This document shows positions 1 to 11,291 of a DNA stretch of 64,000 nucleotides, one piece after another. The stretch comes from Microbacterium sp. (lineage in GTDB: Bacteria; Actinomycetota; Actinomycetes; Actinomycetales; Microbacteriaceae). The stretch lies in the NCBI RefSeq assembly GCF_011620665.1, contig NZ_WOYQ01000049.1, positions 1 to 64,000 of the forward strand, in the 5' to 3' direction. Under the pieces are notes generated by a model. It was not told where the DNA came from and did no database searches. It was given only the letters and a program-made list of their open reading frames with translations. The translations under genes were made by a program, and so were the position numbers. Numbering within the stretch: position 1 is the first letter of the stretch; every line of letters starts with the position of its first letter.

Positions 1-50
<50 letters not shown>

Positions 51-134
51 AGAATGTTGCATTGTCGAACCGGAATGGGCCCGACTTTGCGAGTTTGAAC
101 TGACCAAAGGGATGTCATTACTGACTTCCGTTGC

Positions 135-190
135 CGACACCGAAGTGCCGGACTTTGATCCAAAGGAATCTCATTTCACCGAAGTGAAAT
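135..190 (-). promoter_or_regulatory. rRNA leader: two UUCG-tetraloop hairpins
   Basis: On the transcribed strand two stems each close on TTCG: ATTTCAC-TTCG-GTGAAAT (190 to 173) and CGGCAC-TTCG-GTGTCG (150 to 135, one G.U pair). They sit between the boxA-like element and the mature 16S end. They are probably structural or processing elements of pre-16S RNA; the exact role is inferred. Confidence 0.6.
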
Positions 191-213
191 CGAGGTTTTT
201 TGGCATTTGACAA

Positions 214-236
214 GTGCACGCTGTTGAGTTCTCAAG
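214..236 (-). promoter_or_regulatory. rRNA antitermination boxA-like element
   Basis: The minus strand reads CTTGAGAACTCAACAGCGTG, close to the TTTGAGAACTCAA-type boxA/leader motif found upstream of actinobacterial 16S genes. It lies downstream of both predicted promoters and upstream of the 16S gene, where Nus-factor antitermination signals belong. Confidence 0.7.
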
Positions 237-291
237 GATCGGATGCTCCTGCCGTTCAGCCTTTCGGCGTCCCCTGCAGGGCAACTTCTCT

Positions 292-320
292 ATTTTACAC
301 TTCGCTATCCCGATGTCCAA
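292..320 (-). promoter_or_regulatory. rRNA promoter P2 (proximal)
   Basis: On the minus strand TTGGAC (320-315), a 17-bp spacer and TAAAAT (297-292) form a near-consensus housekeeping-sigma promoter. Predicted transcription starts near 285 and runs through boxA into 16S. Confidence 0.7.
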
Positions 321-432
321 TCGGCGCGTTCCGACTCGAGAGCCTGGCGACCGATGATGACAACGCATCTCACGAAGCTGGATTCGATGTCCCTGGTCCG
401 GCGTTCCAGCCGGTCCGTCAGACAACCTGTCC

Positions 433-460
433 ATCTTATCCCGCTCATTGTGCTTGTCAA
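433..460 (-). promoter_or_regulatory. rRNA promoter P1 (distal)
   Basis: The minus strand carries a perfect TTGACA (460-455), a 16-bp spacer and TAAGAT (438-433). With P2 it makes a tandem promoter pair about 140 bp apart, a common arrangement for rRNA operons. Confidence 0.7.
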
Positions 461-956
461 GTCGGCTGTCTGAGACCCATCGAGCGTCTCCGACCGCACT
501 CTTCGGAAGCTTTCGAGGAGCGGGATCTCATCCTAGACCCGAAGGCCCTGTTCTCTCTAGTGGAGATCCCTGGGATGAGCTGGTTCTCCACTTGAGGGGG
601 CGAGGCCTTCCGGCCTTTCGCTCTTCCCTGTGGGGCGAACAATGAATAAGCTACGCGGACGTTTCGGATCGGGCAAATCCGGCTCGCATCCCGGGCGTGT
701 CGCGCGCGTCCGGCGGGCTCTGCGTCGCGGTGCGTCCGGCGGACCCCGCAGTGGATGCCGGTGTGCGGCAGAGACGCTCGCGCGGCTGGTGCGCCATGTC
801 GAGATCGTCGCGCTGGGCTATCACCCCGCGGCTCTGGGGGCGGCTCGGATGATCCCCCGCGGCACCCGCACACACCCACCCCGGGGTCATCGTGCTTCAC
901 CTGAGCGCCTGGGGCGGCGACGCCGCGGAGTGGCGATAGTCCACACGGACAGCGAT
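461..956. other. Gene-free stretch upstream of the rRNA operon
   Basis: I see no credible gene here. The listed ORFs (for example 457-987 minus and 630-1370 plus) are GC-rich shadows with Arg/Ser/Pro-rich translations, and some overlap the rRNA promoter. Visible structures are an inverted repeat GTGGAGA/TCTCCAC (560-566 and 585-591) and a short AGGCC-TTCC-GGCCT hairpin at 603-616. Their roles are unknown. Confidence 0.6.
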
Positions 957-992
957 GACGCATGGCCTCCCCCGGGGAGGAGGCCATGCGTC
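957..992 (-). terminator. Terminator of the sugar ABC operon
   Basis: A perfect 14-bp inverted repeat, GACGCATGGCCTCC / GGAGGCCATGCGTC, with an 8-nt loop lies 15 nt past the stop codon of the binding-protein gene. It has no T-run, as is usual for high-GC actinobacteria. It also insulates the rRNA promoters from read-through. Confidence 0.75.
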
Positions 993-1007
993 AAGACTGG
1001 AGGCCGG

Positions 1008-2123
1008 TTACTGCGCGGCCTTCACGATCTCGAGGAGCTTCGGGTTGTTGGCATATGCCTCGGCCGCATTCTCCCGCGTGACGATGACGGGCGGCAGCAG
1101 GAAGGCCGGAACAACCTTCACGCCGTTGTCGTATTGCTCAGTGTCGTTGACCTCGGGCTCCTCACCCTTCTGCAGGGAAATGATCATGTCGATCGTCTGC
1201 GCCACCAGAAGCGTGGTGTCCTTGTTGATCGTCGAGTACTGCTCTCCATCCATGATCGACTTGACCGACTCCGCCTCGGAGTCCTGGCCGGTGACGGTGA
1301 ACTTCGTGACGTCTGTCCCCGCCTGCTTCACCGAGGTGATGATGGCGCGCGCCAGCGTGTCGTTCGGTGAGAGGACGCCGTCGATCGGGGCCGACGCGTA
1401 GTTGGCGACCATGAGCGCGTCCATGCGGCTCTGTGCGTTCTCCGCCTTCCAGCCCTGTGTCGCCGTCTGTGCGACATCGGTCTGACCCGACACCACGACG
1501 AGCGTTCCATCATCGATCTTCGGCTGCAGCACTTTCATGGCGCCGTCGAAGAACACGGCGGCGTTGGCGTCGTCGGGCGAGCCGGAGAAGAGCTCGATGT
1601 TCCACGGCGCGGCGTGACCGGAGCGCGCCTCGAGACCGTCGAGAAGGGCCTGTCCCTGAAGCTCGCCCACCTTGAAGTTGTCGAACGCGACGTAGAAGTC
1701 GACATTCGGCGTGTTCTCGATCAGTCGGTCGTAGGCGATGATCTTGACGCCGGCATCCGCGGCCTGCTGCAGCTGAGTACCCAGCTGCTTGCCGTCCTTC
1801 GCGCCGATCACGATGACCTTCGCACCGTTGGTCACCATGGCGGAGATCTGGTTCTGTTGCTCGGCGACCGTGTTCGTCGCCGGCGCGTACTGCACGTCAG
1901 ACTTGAACCCGGCCTCCGTCAGCCCCGACGTGAACAGGTCACCGGCCAGGACCCAGTTCTCTGAGGTCTTGTCCGGAAGCGCAACGCCGATCGTGGCGTC
2001 CGCCGGGAACCCGGCGGCACCCGTGTCGCCGCTGGTCGCGTCGGTGCGCGCGCCGGAGCAACCGGTGAGCGCCAGCGCCGTGACGGTGGCCAGTGCGGCC
2101 GCCGCGAGAGCGATCTTCTTCAT
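1008..2123 (-). CDS. chvE: Monosaccharide ABC transporter, substrate-binding lipoprotein (ChvE-like)
   Basis: This is a 371-aa extracytoplasmic sugar-binding protein. It has an N-terminal lipoprotein signal with lipobox LTGC (cysteine near residue 22), followed by a periplasmic-binding-protein type 1 fold of the ChvE/xylose-ribose-binding group. It is the third gene of a minus-strand ATPase-permease-binding protein set, 47 nt after the permease stop, and ends just before a strong hairpin terminator. The gene order matches mmsA/gguA-mmsB/gguB-chvE clusters. The likely substrate is an aldose such as xylose, arabinose, galactose or glucose; sequence alone does not decide it. Expression is probably controlled by the adjacent LacI-family repressor. 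Confidence 0.9.
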   Translation of the reverse strand: MKKIALAAAALATVTALALTGCSGARTDATSGDTGAAGFPADATIGVALPDKTSENWVLAGDLFTSGLTEAGFKSDVQYAPATNTVAEQQNQISAMVTNGAKVIVIGAKDGKQLGTQLQQAADAGVKIIAYDRLIENTPNVDFYVAFDNFKVGELQGQALLDGLEARSGHAAPWNIELFSGSPDDANAAVFFDGAMKVLQPKIDDGTLVVVSGQTDVAQTATQGWKAENAQSRMDALMVANYASAPIDGVLSPNDTLARAIITSVKQAGTDVTKFTVTGQDSEAESVKSIMDGEQYSTINKDTTLLVAQTIDMIISLQKGEEPEVNDTEQYDNGVKVVPAFLLPPVIVTRENAAEAYANNPKLLEIVKAAQ

Positions 2124-2170
2124 TGATTCGTCACTTTCTCTTGTGAGGGGTGAGGCGAGCTTGCCCCGGA

Positions 2171-3514
2171 CTAGCCCTTGGGTAGATCTGCCGGCCGGCT
2201 CGGCTCGTTCGTTCCCGACGTCGGACTGACAGCGGGGACACTGGTGGAGAACTCCGCGTTCCGGTCGTGGCGACGCGTGAGCAGACCGATGATCGATGGA
2301 CCACCGCGACGCTTGCTGATCACGTCAACCGCGACGGCGAGCAGAAGCACGAGACCCTTGGTGATCGATACGGTGTCCGCTCCCGCGCCGACCAGCTGCA
2401 GTCCGTTGTTGAGGAACGCCATGACGAGACCGCCGATGATCGAACCGACCACCGTGCCGATCCCGCCCGAGACGGCCGCGCCCCCGATGAAGACGGCGGC
2501 GATCGCGTCCAGCTCCCAGCCGTTGCCGTCCTGCGGCCCGGAAGCCGTCGCCCGGCCGACATAGATCATGCCGGCCACCGCAGCGAGCACAGACATGTTC
2601 ATCATCACGAAGAAGTCGACGCGTCGATCCTTCACCCCTGACAGCGCTGCGGCCATGCGGTTGCCGCCGACGGCGTAGATGTGACGTCCGAAGACAGTGC
2701 TGTTGGTGAGGAAGGAGTAGACGACCACGAGCACGAGCAGGATCACACCGGAGATCGGGAAGCTGGTTCCGGGACGGCCCGTCGAGAACAGCCAGGCTGC
2801 CCAGAGGATGGCGCCGGAGAGCGCGACGACCTTGATGACCGACACCCACAGCGGAGCGGATTGCGCAGCGATCCGCTCCTGCTGGCGGCGCAGGCGCCAC
2901 TCGTTGTAGACGATCCAGCCGACGCCGATGAGGCCCAGAAGCATCGTCAGCACGTTGAAGTTCACGGCGATGGGCAGCTCGGGCAGGTATCCGGAGCCGA
3001 TGAAGCTGAACTCCGGCGGCACGGGAGTCGTCGTCGACTGACCGATCGCCTGGTTCGCACCACGGAAGATCAGCATGCCGGCGAGCGTGACGATGAAGGC
3101 CGGCACACCGACGTAGGCGACCCAGAATCCCTGCCACGCGCCGACCAGGACCCCCACGACCAGGCCGATCGCAATCGCGAACGGCCACGGGACATTCCAC
3201 TCGCTCATCGACTTCGCGACGATGATGCCCACGAAGGCCGCGACCGACCCGACCGACAGATCGATATGACCGAGGATGATGACCATCACCATGCCGATCG
3301 CAAGGATCAGGATGTACGACTGCTGGCTCACGACGTTGATGAGGTTCTGCGATGAAAGCGTCGTGCCGCCCGTCCAGATCTGGAAGACCAGGATGATCAC
3401 GATCAGAGAAGCGAGGATGCCGAACTGTCGCAGCGACGAGGTGCCTGCGCCGAACACCTTCTTCAGGTCTGCGAAGCCGCCTTCGCCCTTCGTGGAAGCC
3501 GCTTCCGTGCTCAT
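2171..3514 (-). CDS. mmsB: Monosaccharide ABC transporter permease
   Basis: This 447-aa integral membrane permease belongs to the BPD_transp_2/RbsC family and has many hydrophobic segments. The [14 protein letters not shown] and [10 protein letters not shown] stretches are typical of ribose/xylose permeases. At about 447 aa it fits the longer GguB/XylH-type permeases rather than RbsC (about 320 aa). The start ATG overlaps the ATPase stop by 4 nt (ATGA), so the two are translationally coupled. Its hydrophilic C-terminal tail of about 35 residues is rich in Ser, Pro and Thr. It forms the membrane channel for the ChvE-like protein and the ATPase. Confidence 0.9.
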   Translation of the reverse strand: MSTEAASTKGEGGFADLKKVFGAGTSSLRQFGILASLIVIILVFQIWTGGTTLSSQNLINVVSQQSYILILAIGMVMVIILGHIDLSVGSVAAFVGIIVAKSMSEWNVPWPFAIAIGLVVGVLVGAWQGFWVAYVGVPAFIVTLAGMLIFRGANQAIGQSTTTPVPPEFSFIGSGYLPELPIAVNFNVLTMLLGLIGVGWIVYNEWRLRRQQERIAAQSAPLWVSVIKVVALSGAILWAAWLFSTGRPGTSFPISGVILLVLVVVYSFLTNSTVFGRHIYAVGGNRMAAALSGVKDRRVDFFVMMNMSVLAAVAGMIYVGRATASGPQDGNGWELDAIAAVFIGGAAVSGGIGTVVGSIIGGLVMAFLNNGLQLVGAGADTVSITKGLVLLLAVAVDVISKRRGGPSIIGLLTRRHDRNAEFSTSVPAVSPTSGTNEPSRPADLPKG

Positions 3515-5058
3515 CGCCCTGCCTTCTGTCGTGCGGAGGTCATGCTGCGCATGAGATTCTCGGGTGTTGCTTCGGCGACGGGAAGGTCATCGGTGATCTG
3601 CCCCTCGAAGATCGTGTAGATGCGGTCCGAGATGCCCAAGAGCTCGGGAAGCTCGCTCGAGATGAGGATGACGCCCTTCCCCTGCGCGGCCAGCTGCTGG
3701 ATGATCGTGTAGATCTCGTACTTGGCACCGACGTCGATGCCGCGAGTCGGTTCGTCAAGGATCAGCAGGTCTGGATCGGTGAACATCCACTTCGCGAGGA
3801 CGACCTTCTGCTGGTTTCCGCCGGACAGTTTGGCGACGCCGACATCGACGCTGGGTGTCTTGATCCGCAACCGCTTGCGATAATCCTCCGCGATGCCACT
3901 CTCGGCGTACGGATCGATGACCCCCCGTCGCGCGATCTTGCCCAGCTTGGCCGAGACGACCGACCGCTTGATCGTGTCCAGCATGTTGAGGCCGAGGACC
4001 TTCCGGTCCTCGCTCACGTAGGCCAGACCGTGGTCGATGGCGGACTGGACGTCCCTCAGCACGACTTCGCTGCCGTCGATGAGCACCTGGCCCGACTCAT
4101 AGACGCCGTACGAGCGCCCGAAGAGGCTCATCGCCAGCTCCGTGCGTCCCGCGCCCATGAGCCCGGCGAGTCCGACGATCTCGCCCCGGCGAACGTAGAG
4201 GTTGGATCCCTTGCACACGAGCCGCTCGCCGATCTGCGGGTGACGAACGGTCCAGTTCCGCACCTCGAAGAACACATCGCCGATGCGCGGAGTGCGGTCG
4301 GGGTAACGGCTCTCGAGGGAGCGACCGACCATCCCGCGAATGATGCGATCCTCATCCACGCCACCGGCGTGCACGTCGAGCGTTTCGATCGTGCGCCCAT
4401 CGCGGATGATCGTGATCGCGTCGGCGATCTGCTCGATTTCGTTGAGCTTGTGGCTGATGATGATCGACGTGATGCCCTTGCCCTTGAGGCCGAGAATGAG
4501 ATCGAGCAGGTGCTGGGAGTCGTCCTCGTTCAGCGCCGCTGTCGGCTCGTCGAGGATGAGGAGCTTGACATCCTTGGCGAGCGCCTTTGCGATCTCGACG
4601 AGTTGCTGCTTGCCGACACCCAGGTTCTTGATCTGCGTATCGGGGTCATCACCGAGACCGACCCGAGCGAGAAGCTCCACGGCTCGGCCGCGTGCGGCCG
4701 ACCAGTCGATGATCCCACCACGCTGAATCTCGTTGCCGAGGAAGATGTTCTCGGTGATGGAAAGCTCCGGGATGAGCGCGAGTTCCTGGTGGATGATCGC
4801 GATGCCGGCCTGCTCGCTGGCGCGTATGTCCCTGAACTCCACGATGCGACCGCGGAACCAGATCTCACCCGAGTAGGTGCCGTAGGGATGGACCCCGGAG
4901 AGCACCTTCATCAACGTGGACTTGCCGGCACCGTTCTCGCCGCAGATCGCATGGATCTCGCCCGCGCCCACGGTGATCGACACGCTGGACAGGGCTTTGA
5001 CTCCGGGAAACTCCTTGGTGATGGAGCGCATCTCCAGAATCGGGACTGCATCGGTCAT
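3511..5058 (-). CDS. mmsA: Monosaccharide ABC transporter, tandem ATP-binding protein
   Basis: This 515-aa protein has two ABC ATPase modules, as in XylG/GguA. The first has an intact Walker A (GENGAGKST) near residue 40 and Walker [10 protein letters not shown]. The second has LSGGNQQK and [12 protein letters not shown]. The ORF track starts at 5109, but that TTG lies inside the operator. I place the start at ATG 5058, which gives [17 protein letters not shown] and has a GAGGAGG Shine-Dalgarno 9 nt upstream. It is the first gene of the operon. A TTGACA promoter and a palindromic operator precede it. Confidence 0.92.
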   Translation of the reverse strand: MTDAVPILEMRSITKEFPGVKALSSVSITVGAGEIHAICGENGAGKSTLMKVLSGVHPYGTYSGEIWFRGRIVEFRDIRASEQAGIAIIHQELALIPELSITENIFLGNEIQRGGIIDWSAARGRAVELLARVGLGDDPDTQIKNLGVGKQQLVEIAKALAKDVKLLILDEPTAALNEDDSQHLLDLILGLKGKGITSIIISHKLNEIEQIADAITIIRDGRTIETLDVHAGGVDEDRIIRGMVGRSLESRYPDRTPRIGDVFFEVRNWTVRHPQIGERLVCKGSNLYVRRGEIVGLAGLMGAGRTELAMSLFGRSYGVYESGQVLIDGSEVVLRDVQSAIDHGLAYVSEDRKVLGLNMLDTIKRSVVSAKLGKIARRGVIDPYAESGIAEDYRKRLRIKTPSVDVGVAKLSGGNQQKVVLAKWMFTDPDLLILDEPTRGIDVGAKYEIYTIIQQLAAQGKGVILISSELPELLGISDRIYTIFEGQITDDLPVAEATPENLMRSMTSARQKAGR

Positions 5059-5107
5059 GCGCCGCGACCTCCTCGTCGTCCGGTCCGCGCTCGTTGCGGA
5101 CCGAGCC

Positions 5108-5125
5108 AATGTGACCGTTCACATT
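5108..5125 (-). promoter_or_regulatory. LacI-family operator in front of the sugar ABC operon
   Basis: AATGTGACCGTTCACATT has 7-bp perfect arms (AATGTGA/TCACATT) around a central CG, the geometry typical of LacI-family operators. It lies just downstream of the predicted -10, so a bound repressor would block initiation. A matching site lies before the regulator gene. Confidence 0.8.
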
Positions 5126-5133
5126 TCTCCATC

Positions 5134-5162
5134 ATCGTGCACCCTTCCCACCCTCGTGTCAA
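5134..5162 (-). promoter_or_regulatory. Predicted promoter of the sugar ABC operon
   Basis: On the minus strand a perfect TTGACA (5162-5157) is followed by a 17-bp spacer and CACGAT (5139-5134), a weak -10. Transcription would start near 5127, right at the operator. Confidence 0.55.
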
Positions 5163-5189
5163 TTCAGCCCTGGTGCCGTTACGAAAGCG

Positions 5190-6191
5190 TCATATTCCGC
5201 GATGGGGCGCCTGCGCCGTCGACTCCCGGACCACCAGGGTCGGCTCGATCGACGAGGCGACCGGCGCGACGACGTCCGTGCGGATCATCCGCAGCAGCTC
5301 AGTGACGGCTCGGCGTCCGAGGCTCGCGAACTGCTGGTGGACCGTCGACAGCGGGGGACAGCTGTGCGCCGCGAGCGGGATATCGTCGAACCCCACGACG
5401 CTGACGCGGTGCGGAACGTCGATGCCCTCATCGCGGAATCCGTGCATCAGCCCGATCGCCATGGCGTCGTTGGCGGCGAACACCGCGGTGAAATCGAGCC
5501 GATGAGACAGTTCCAGTGCCGCTCGATACCCGAAGTCCGCTGTCCAGTCGCCGAGGATCGGTGCACGAGTGGGCTGATCGGCATCCAGCAGAGCCTGCAG
5601 ATAGCCGCGCATCCGGCTCTCCGCTTCGATCCAGTCTTGCGGACCGGCGACGTGCACGATCTCGACGTGCCCGAGTCCGATGAGGTGCTCGGTGGCGAGC
5701 CTGCCGCCGAGCACCTGGTCATCGGCGAGTTCGGCGATCCCCCGCTCGGCCGAGTGCAATCCGAGGTAAGGGATGTCGACATCCAGCTCGGCGAGGACGT
5801 CGAAGACCCGCACTTGCGGGGCGTGCACGATGATCCCCTCGACCGACTGTCGACGGAGATGCTCGACAGCGGCCCGGATGGTCTCGGGCTGCGTATCGCG
5901 CAGGTATGCAGAGTTGACCCAGTAGCCTTGCTCACGGGCGGAATCCTCGAGCGCGGCGAGGCTCGATGTCGGGCCGTACTCGCCGCGAGACCCGAGGATC
6001 ACTCCGAGGGTGCTCGACCTGCTCGTCACGAGCGCACGAGCCGCCTGGTTGGGCCGGTAGCGCAACGCCTCCATCGCGTCGAGAACGCGCTGCTTCGTGG
6101 CGGGACGGATGCTGGGGTGGCCGTTCAGCACGCGGGACACGGTCTGGTACGAGACCTCGGCGACGCGGGCGACATCACGGATGCTCGCCAT
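5190..6191 (-). CDS. LacI-family transcriptional regulator of sugar uptake
   Basis: This 333-aa repressor starts MASIRDVARVAEVSYQTVSRVLNG, the classic LacI helix-turn-helix and hinge. A periplasmic-binding-like effector domain fills residues 60-330. The ORF track extends 20 codons further upstream; ATG 6191 is the conventional family start. It lies immediately upstream of the sugar ABC operon on the same strand. Near-identical palindromes, ATGTGnaCGTTCACAT, sit before both this gene and the operon. It therefore probably represses the transporter and itself, with a monosaccharide as inducer. Confidence 0.92.
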   Translation of the reverse strand: MASIRDVARVAEVSYQTVSRVLNGHPSIRPATKQRVLDAMEALRYRPNQAARALVTSRSSTLGVILGSRGEYGPTSSLAALEDSAREQGYWVNSAYLRDTQPETIRAAVEHLRRQSVEGIIVHAPQVRVFDVLAELDVDIPYLGLHSAERGIAELADDQVLGGRLATEHLIGLGHVEIVHVAGPQDWIEAESRMRGYLQALLDADQPTRAPILGDWTADFGYRAALELSHRLDFTAVFAANDAMAIGLMHGFRDEGIDVPHRVSVVGFDDIPLAAHSCPPLSTVHQQFASLGRRAVTELLRMIRTDVVAPVASSIEPTLVVRESTAQAPHRGI

Positions 6192-6237
6192 GCGCGAACG
6201 ATCTTCGCCAGGGGTCTCGTTCACGCGCCTCACCTTG

Positions 6238-6253
6238 ATGTGTACGTTCACAT
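6238..6253 (-). promoter_or_regulatory. LacI-family operator in front of the regulator gene
   Basis: ATGTGTACGTTCACAT is a 16-bp imperfect palindrome centred on CG, matching the operator at 5108-5125. It overlaps a -10-like TAATGT (6255-6250, minus strand). This implies autoregulation. Confidence 0.75.
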
Positions 6254-6373
6254 TACCGCGGCATCCTGGTGGTCGCCATTCTCACTCTGTCCGCCGGCGA
6301 ACGACGACGAGCTCAGGCGCAGGCTGCGCACGGAGCGTGCCGAATCAGAAGCCACAGACCGCTCGAGCAGAGC

Positions 6374-7684
6374 TCAGGGAGCCTGCGAGAGGAACAGCCC
6401 CGCGAGGGTCTTCTTGCCCCGGCGCAGCACCGACACTCCGCCCGGCAGCGTGCCGGTGACGGCTGCCCCCTCGTCGGCGACCTTGACACCGTCGAGGCTG
6501 ACCCCCCCCTGAGCGATCGCGCGCCGGGCCTCCGAGAGCGAGGCGACGAGGCCCGTGTCGACAAGCGCCTGCACGACGGAGGTTCCCGCTGGGATCTCTG
6601 CGTGCGGCAACTCGGTCAGCGCCGCACGCAATACGTCCGGATCGAGCGCTGTCAGATCACCACCACCGAAGAGCGCGTCGGATGCCGCGATCGCGGCGGC
6701 GGCGGCATCCCCCCCATGCACGAGACTCGTCACCTCGAGCGCGACCCGCTTCTGTCCGATGCGGTGGAACGGCTCGGCGTTGTGCGCCGCCACGACCTCT
6801 TCGATCTCGGCACGCGTGAGAAATGTGAACACCTTGAGACGATCGGCCACGTCGGCATCATCGGTGTTGAGCCAGAACTGGTACATGGCGTAGGGGCTCG
6901 TCAGCTTCGCATCGAGCCAGATCGCGTTGCCCTCGCTCTTGCCGAACTTGCGGCCGTCACTGTTCGTGATGAGCGGCGTGCCGATCGCGTGCACGCTCTT
7001 GCCCTCGGCGCGGTGGATCAGGTCCACACCGCTCGTGAGGTTCCCCCACTGGTCGCTGCCTCCCGTCTGCAGCACGCAGCCGTACTGCAGGAAGAGCTCG
7101 CGGTAGTCGAGGCCCTGCAGGATCTGGTAGCTGAACTCGGTGTAGCTGATGCCCGCCTCAGAGCTCAGGCGTGCGCTGACGGCATCCTTCTTGAGCATCG
7201 TGCCGACACGGTAGTGCTTTCCGATGTCGCGGAGGAAGTCGATCGCGCTGAGCGGAGCGGTCCAGTCGAGGTTGTTCACGATGCGAGCGGCGTTCTCGCC
7301 GTCGAAGCTCAGGAACCGCTCGATCTGCGAGCGCAGGTATCCGACCCATTCGGCAACGGTCTCTTTGGTGTTCAGAGTGCGCTCCGCGGACGGCCTCGGG
7401 TCGCCGACGAGTCCGGTCGAACCCCCGACGAGGCCGATCGGCTTGTGACCGGCGAGCTGGATGCGGCGCATCGTGAGGAGCTGCACCAGGTTGCCCAGAT
7501 GCAGGCTCGGTGCAGTCGGGTCGAATCCGCAGTAGTACGTGATCGGCGGGCCGGCGAGTAACGCGCGCAGTGAATCCCGGTCGGTCGAAACATGGACGAG
7601 GCCGCGCCACACCAATTCGTCCCAGATGTTGTCGAACGTCGGATCGATCGCGGGGGTGCTCGGGATCAGAGCGGGAGAAGACAC
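6374..7684 (-). CDS. tyrS: Tyrosine--tRNA ligase
   Basis: This 436-aa class I aminoacyl-tRNA synthetase charges tRNA-Tyr. It shows YYCGFDPTAPSLHLGN (HIGH-like motif) near residue 50 and KFGKSEGNAIWL (KMSKS-like) in the second half. A C-terminal S4 RNA-binding domain follows (residues about 370-430). The 707-aa track ORF has a 271-codon shadow extension. The true start is GTG 7684 (VSSPALIPSTPAID), and TACCCT lies 7 nt upstream, predicting a leaderless mRNA. It lies downstream of argH in the usual actinobacterial order, separated here by a plus-strand CHAD gene. Confidence 0.95.
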   Translation of the reverse strand: MSSPALIPSTPAIDPTFDNIWDELVWRGLVHVSTDRDSLRALLAGPPITYYCGFDPTAPSLHLGNLVQLLTMRRIQLAGHKPIGLVGGSTGLVGDPRPSAERTLNTKETVAEWVGYLRSQIERFLSFDGENAARIVNNLDWTAPLSAIDFLRDIGKHYRVGTMLKKDAVSARLSSEAGISYTEFSYQILQGLDYRELFLQYGCVLQTGGSDQWGNLTSGVDLIHRAEGKSVHAIGTPLITNSDGRKFGKSEGNAIWLDAKLTSPYAMYQFWLNTDDADVADRLKVFTFLTRAEIEEVVAAHNAEPFHRIGQKRVALEVTSLVHGGDAAAAAIAASDALFGGGDLTALDPDVLRAALTELPHAEIPAGTSVVQALVDTGLVASLSEARRAIAQGGVSLDGVKVADEGAAVTGTLPGGVSVLRRGKKTLAGLFLSQAP

Positions 7685-7810
7685 GCGTTCGAGGGTATCA
7701 GCGGGCCCGGTCCGCGCTGGTCGGACTCCGGCGCATGATTCGGCATGGTGGCGCCGTGGAAATAGAGTGAAGTCTGCAGGCACACCTGGATACACCAGAC
7801 GGAGAACCAC

Positions 7811-7870
7811 ATGCCGGTCATCACCGCAGATCAGCCCGCGCGCCGGAGTCCTGAGGATGGCAAGGCCTGA
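7811..7870 (+). CDS. Possible 19-codon leader ORF before the CHAD gene
   Basis: ATG at 7811 is preceded by GGAG at a good distance and encodes MPVITADQPARRSPEDGKA, then TGA. The stop lies one base before an in-frame ATG of the downstream gene (7872), so it could couple translation. There is no homology I recognise and it may be fortuitous. Confidence 0.3.
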   Translation: MPVITADQPARRSPEDGKA

Positions 7871-8759
7871 CATGGCCGATGTCGAACCTGTGACTGCATC
7901 GCTGGGCACCCTCGTGCAGGCGTACGTCGATGAACAGTGCGGCGTCATCCTGGACGCGCGCGCAGCGCTCACGGCGCACGACGAAGCTGCGGTCCATCCC
8001 GTTCGTGTGGCCATCCGACGACTCCGCGCCACGCTCAGCACTTTCGGTTCGGTGTACGACGAGGACGACGCCGCGCGCCTCGCGCACGAGCTTCGCTGGG
8101 CCGGTGCCCTGCTGGGTGTCGTGCGCGATCTGCAGGTGCTCGCCAAGCGCTTCGCCGACCTCGACCGCACGACGGTCACCGAATCGACGGCGGGCGCGGT
8201 GTCGGCCGTACAGCGTGCGCTCGGCGACCGCACCGAACACGATCGCGCCTCCGCGTGGCAGGACGTGTCCATCGCGCTCAACGGCCCGCGGGGCATGGCG
8301 CTGTTCACCGAGCTCGCTCGATGGCGCGACGATCCGCCGTTCGGGCTCTGGGCCGCCCGCCCCGCGAAGAAGGCGCGGGCGGAGGTCGAGAAGGCGGACG
8401 CGCGCGTGCGGTCACGCTTGCGACGGGCGTCCGCCGCAGCGAATGCCGGGGAGGATGCGGCCGTCCGCCTCATGCATGATGCCCGCAAGGCGGCCAAACG
8501 CCATCGCTACGCGGTCGAGCTCGCCGAACCCGTGCTGGGTGTCACGGCGGACGAGATGATCGCGCGGCGGCGTGACCTGCAGGATGCTCTGGGCGCCCAT
8601 CAGGATGCGGTCGTCGCCCTCGGATACCTGCAGCGCGTCGCTCCGACCGCACAGCTGCGCGCGACGGCATCGGCGTTCAGCGAACTCATCACCCGCACGC
8701 GCGAGCAGGTCGACGATGTCTCCGGGGTCCTGAGCGAGGCCGCTCGGATCGAAAGCTGA
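7857..8759 (+). CDS. CHAD domain-containing protein
   Basis: This 300-aa alpha-helical protein has the conserved-histidine CHAD pattern: AVHPVRVAIRRLRATLSTF near residue 45 and LMHDARKAAKRHRYAVEL near residue 205. CHAD domains bind polyphosphate in characterised cases. No fused CYTH domain is present, so this is a stand-alone CHAD protein. The start could be ATG 7857 (MARPDMADVEPV) or ATG 7872 (MADVEPV), which abuts a short upstream ORF. The upstream codons in the track ORF are antisense to tyrS. It converges on argH with only 4 nt between stop codons. Confidence 0.85.
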   Translation: MARPDMADVEPVTASLGTLVQAYVDEQCGVILDARAALTAHDEAAVHPVRVAIRRLRATLSTFGSVYDEDDAARLAHELRWAGALLGVVRDLQVLAKRFADLDRTTVTESTAGAVSAVQRALGDRTEHDRASAWQDVSIALNGPRGMALFTELARWRDDPPFGLWAARPAKKARAEVEKADARVRSRLRRASAAANAGEDAAVRLMHDARKAAKRHRYAVELAEPVLGVTADEMIARRRDLQDALGAHQDAVVALGYLQRVAPTAQLRATASAFSELITRTREQVDDVSGVLSEAARIES

Positions 8760-8763
8760 GCCG

Positions 8764-11284
<2,521 letters not shown>

Positions 11285-11291
11285 GGCGTCG

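Noticed and set aside
457-987. 176-aa minus-strand ORF upstream of 16S
   Set aside because: It overlaps the rRNA P1 promoter and the ABC-operon terminator and has a low-complexity Arg/Pro/Ser composition.
5108-5125. CRP/GlxR site (TGTGA-N6-TCACA)
   Set aside because: The spacer is 4 nt, not 6, and the CG-centred symmetry plus the second copy fit a LacI operator better.
7685-8497. 271-codon N-terminal extension of tyrS in the ORF track
   Set aside because: It is antisense to the CHAD gene; the conserved TyrS start and a -10 box point to GTG 7684.
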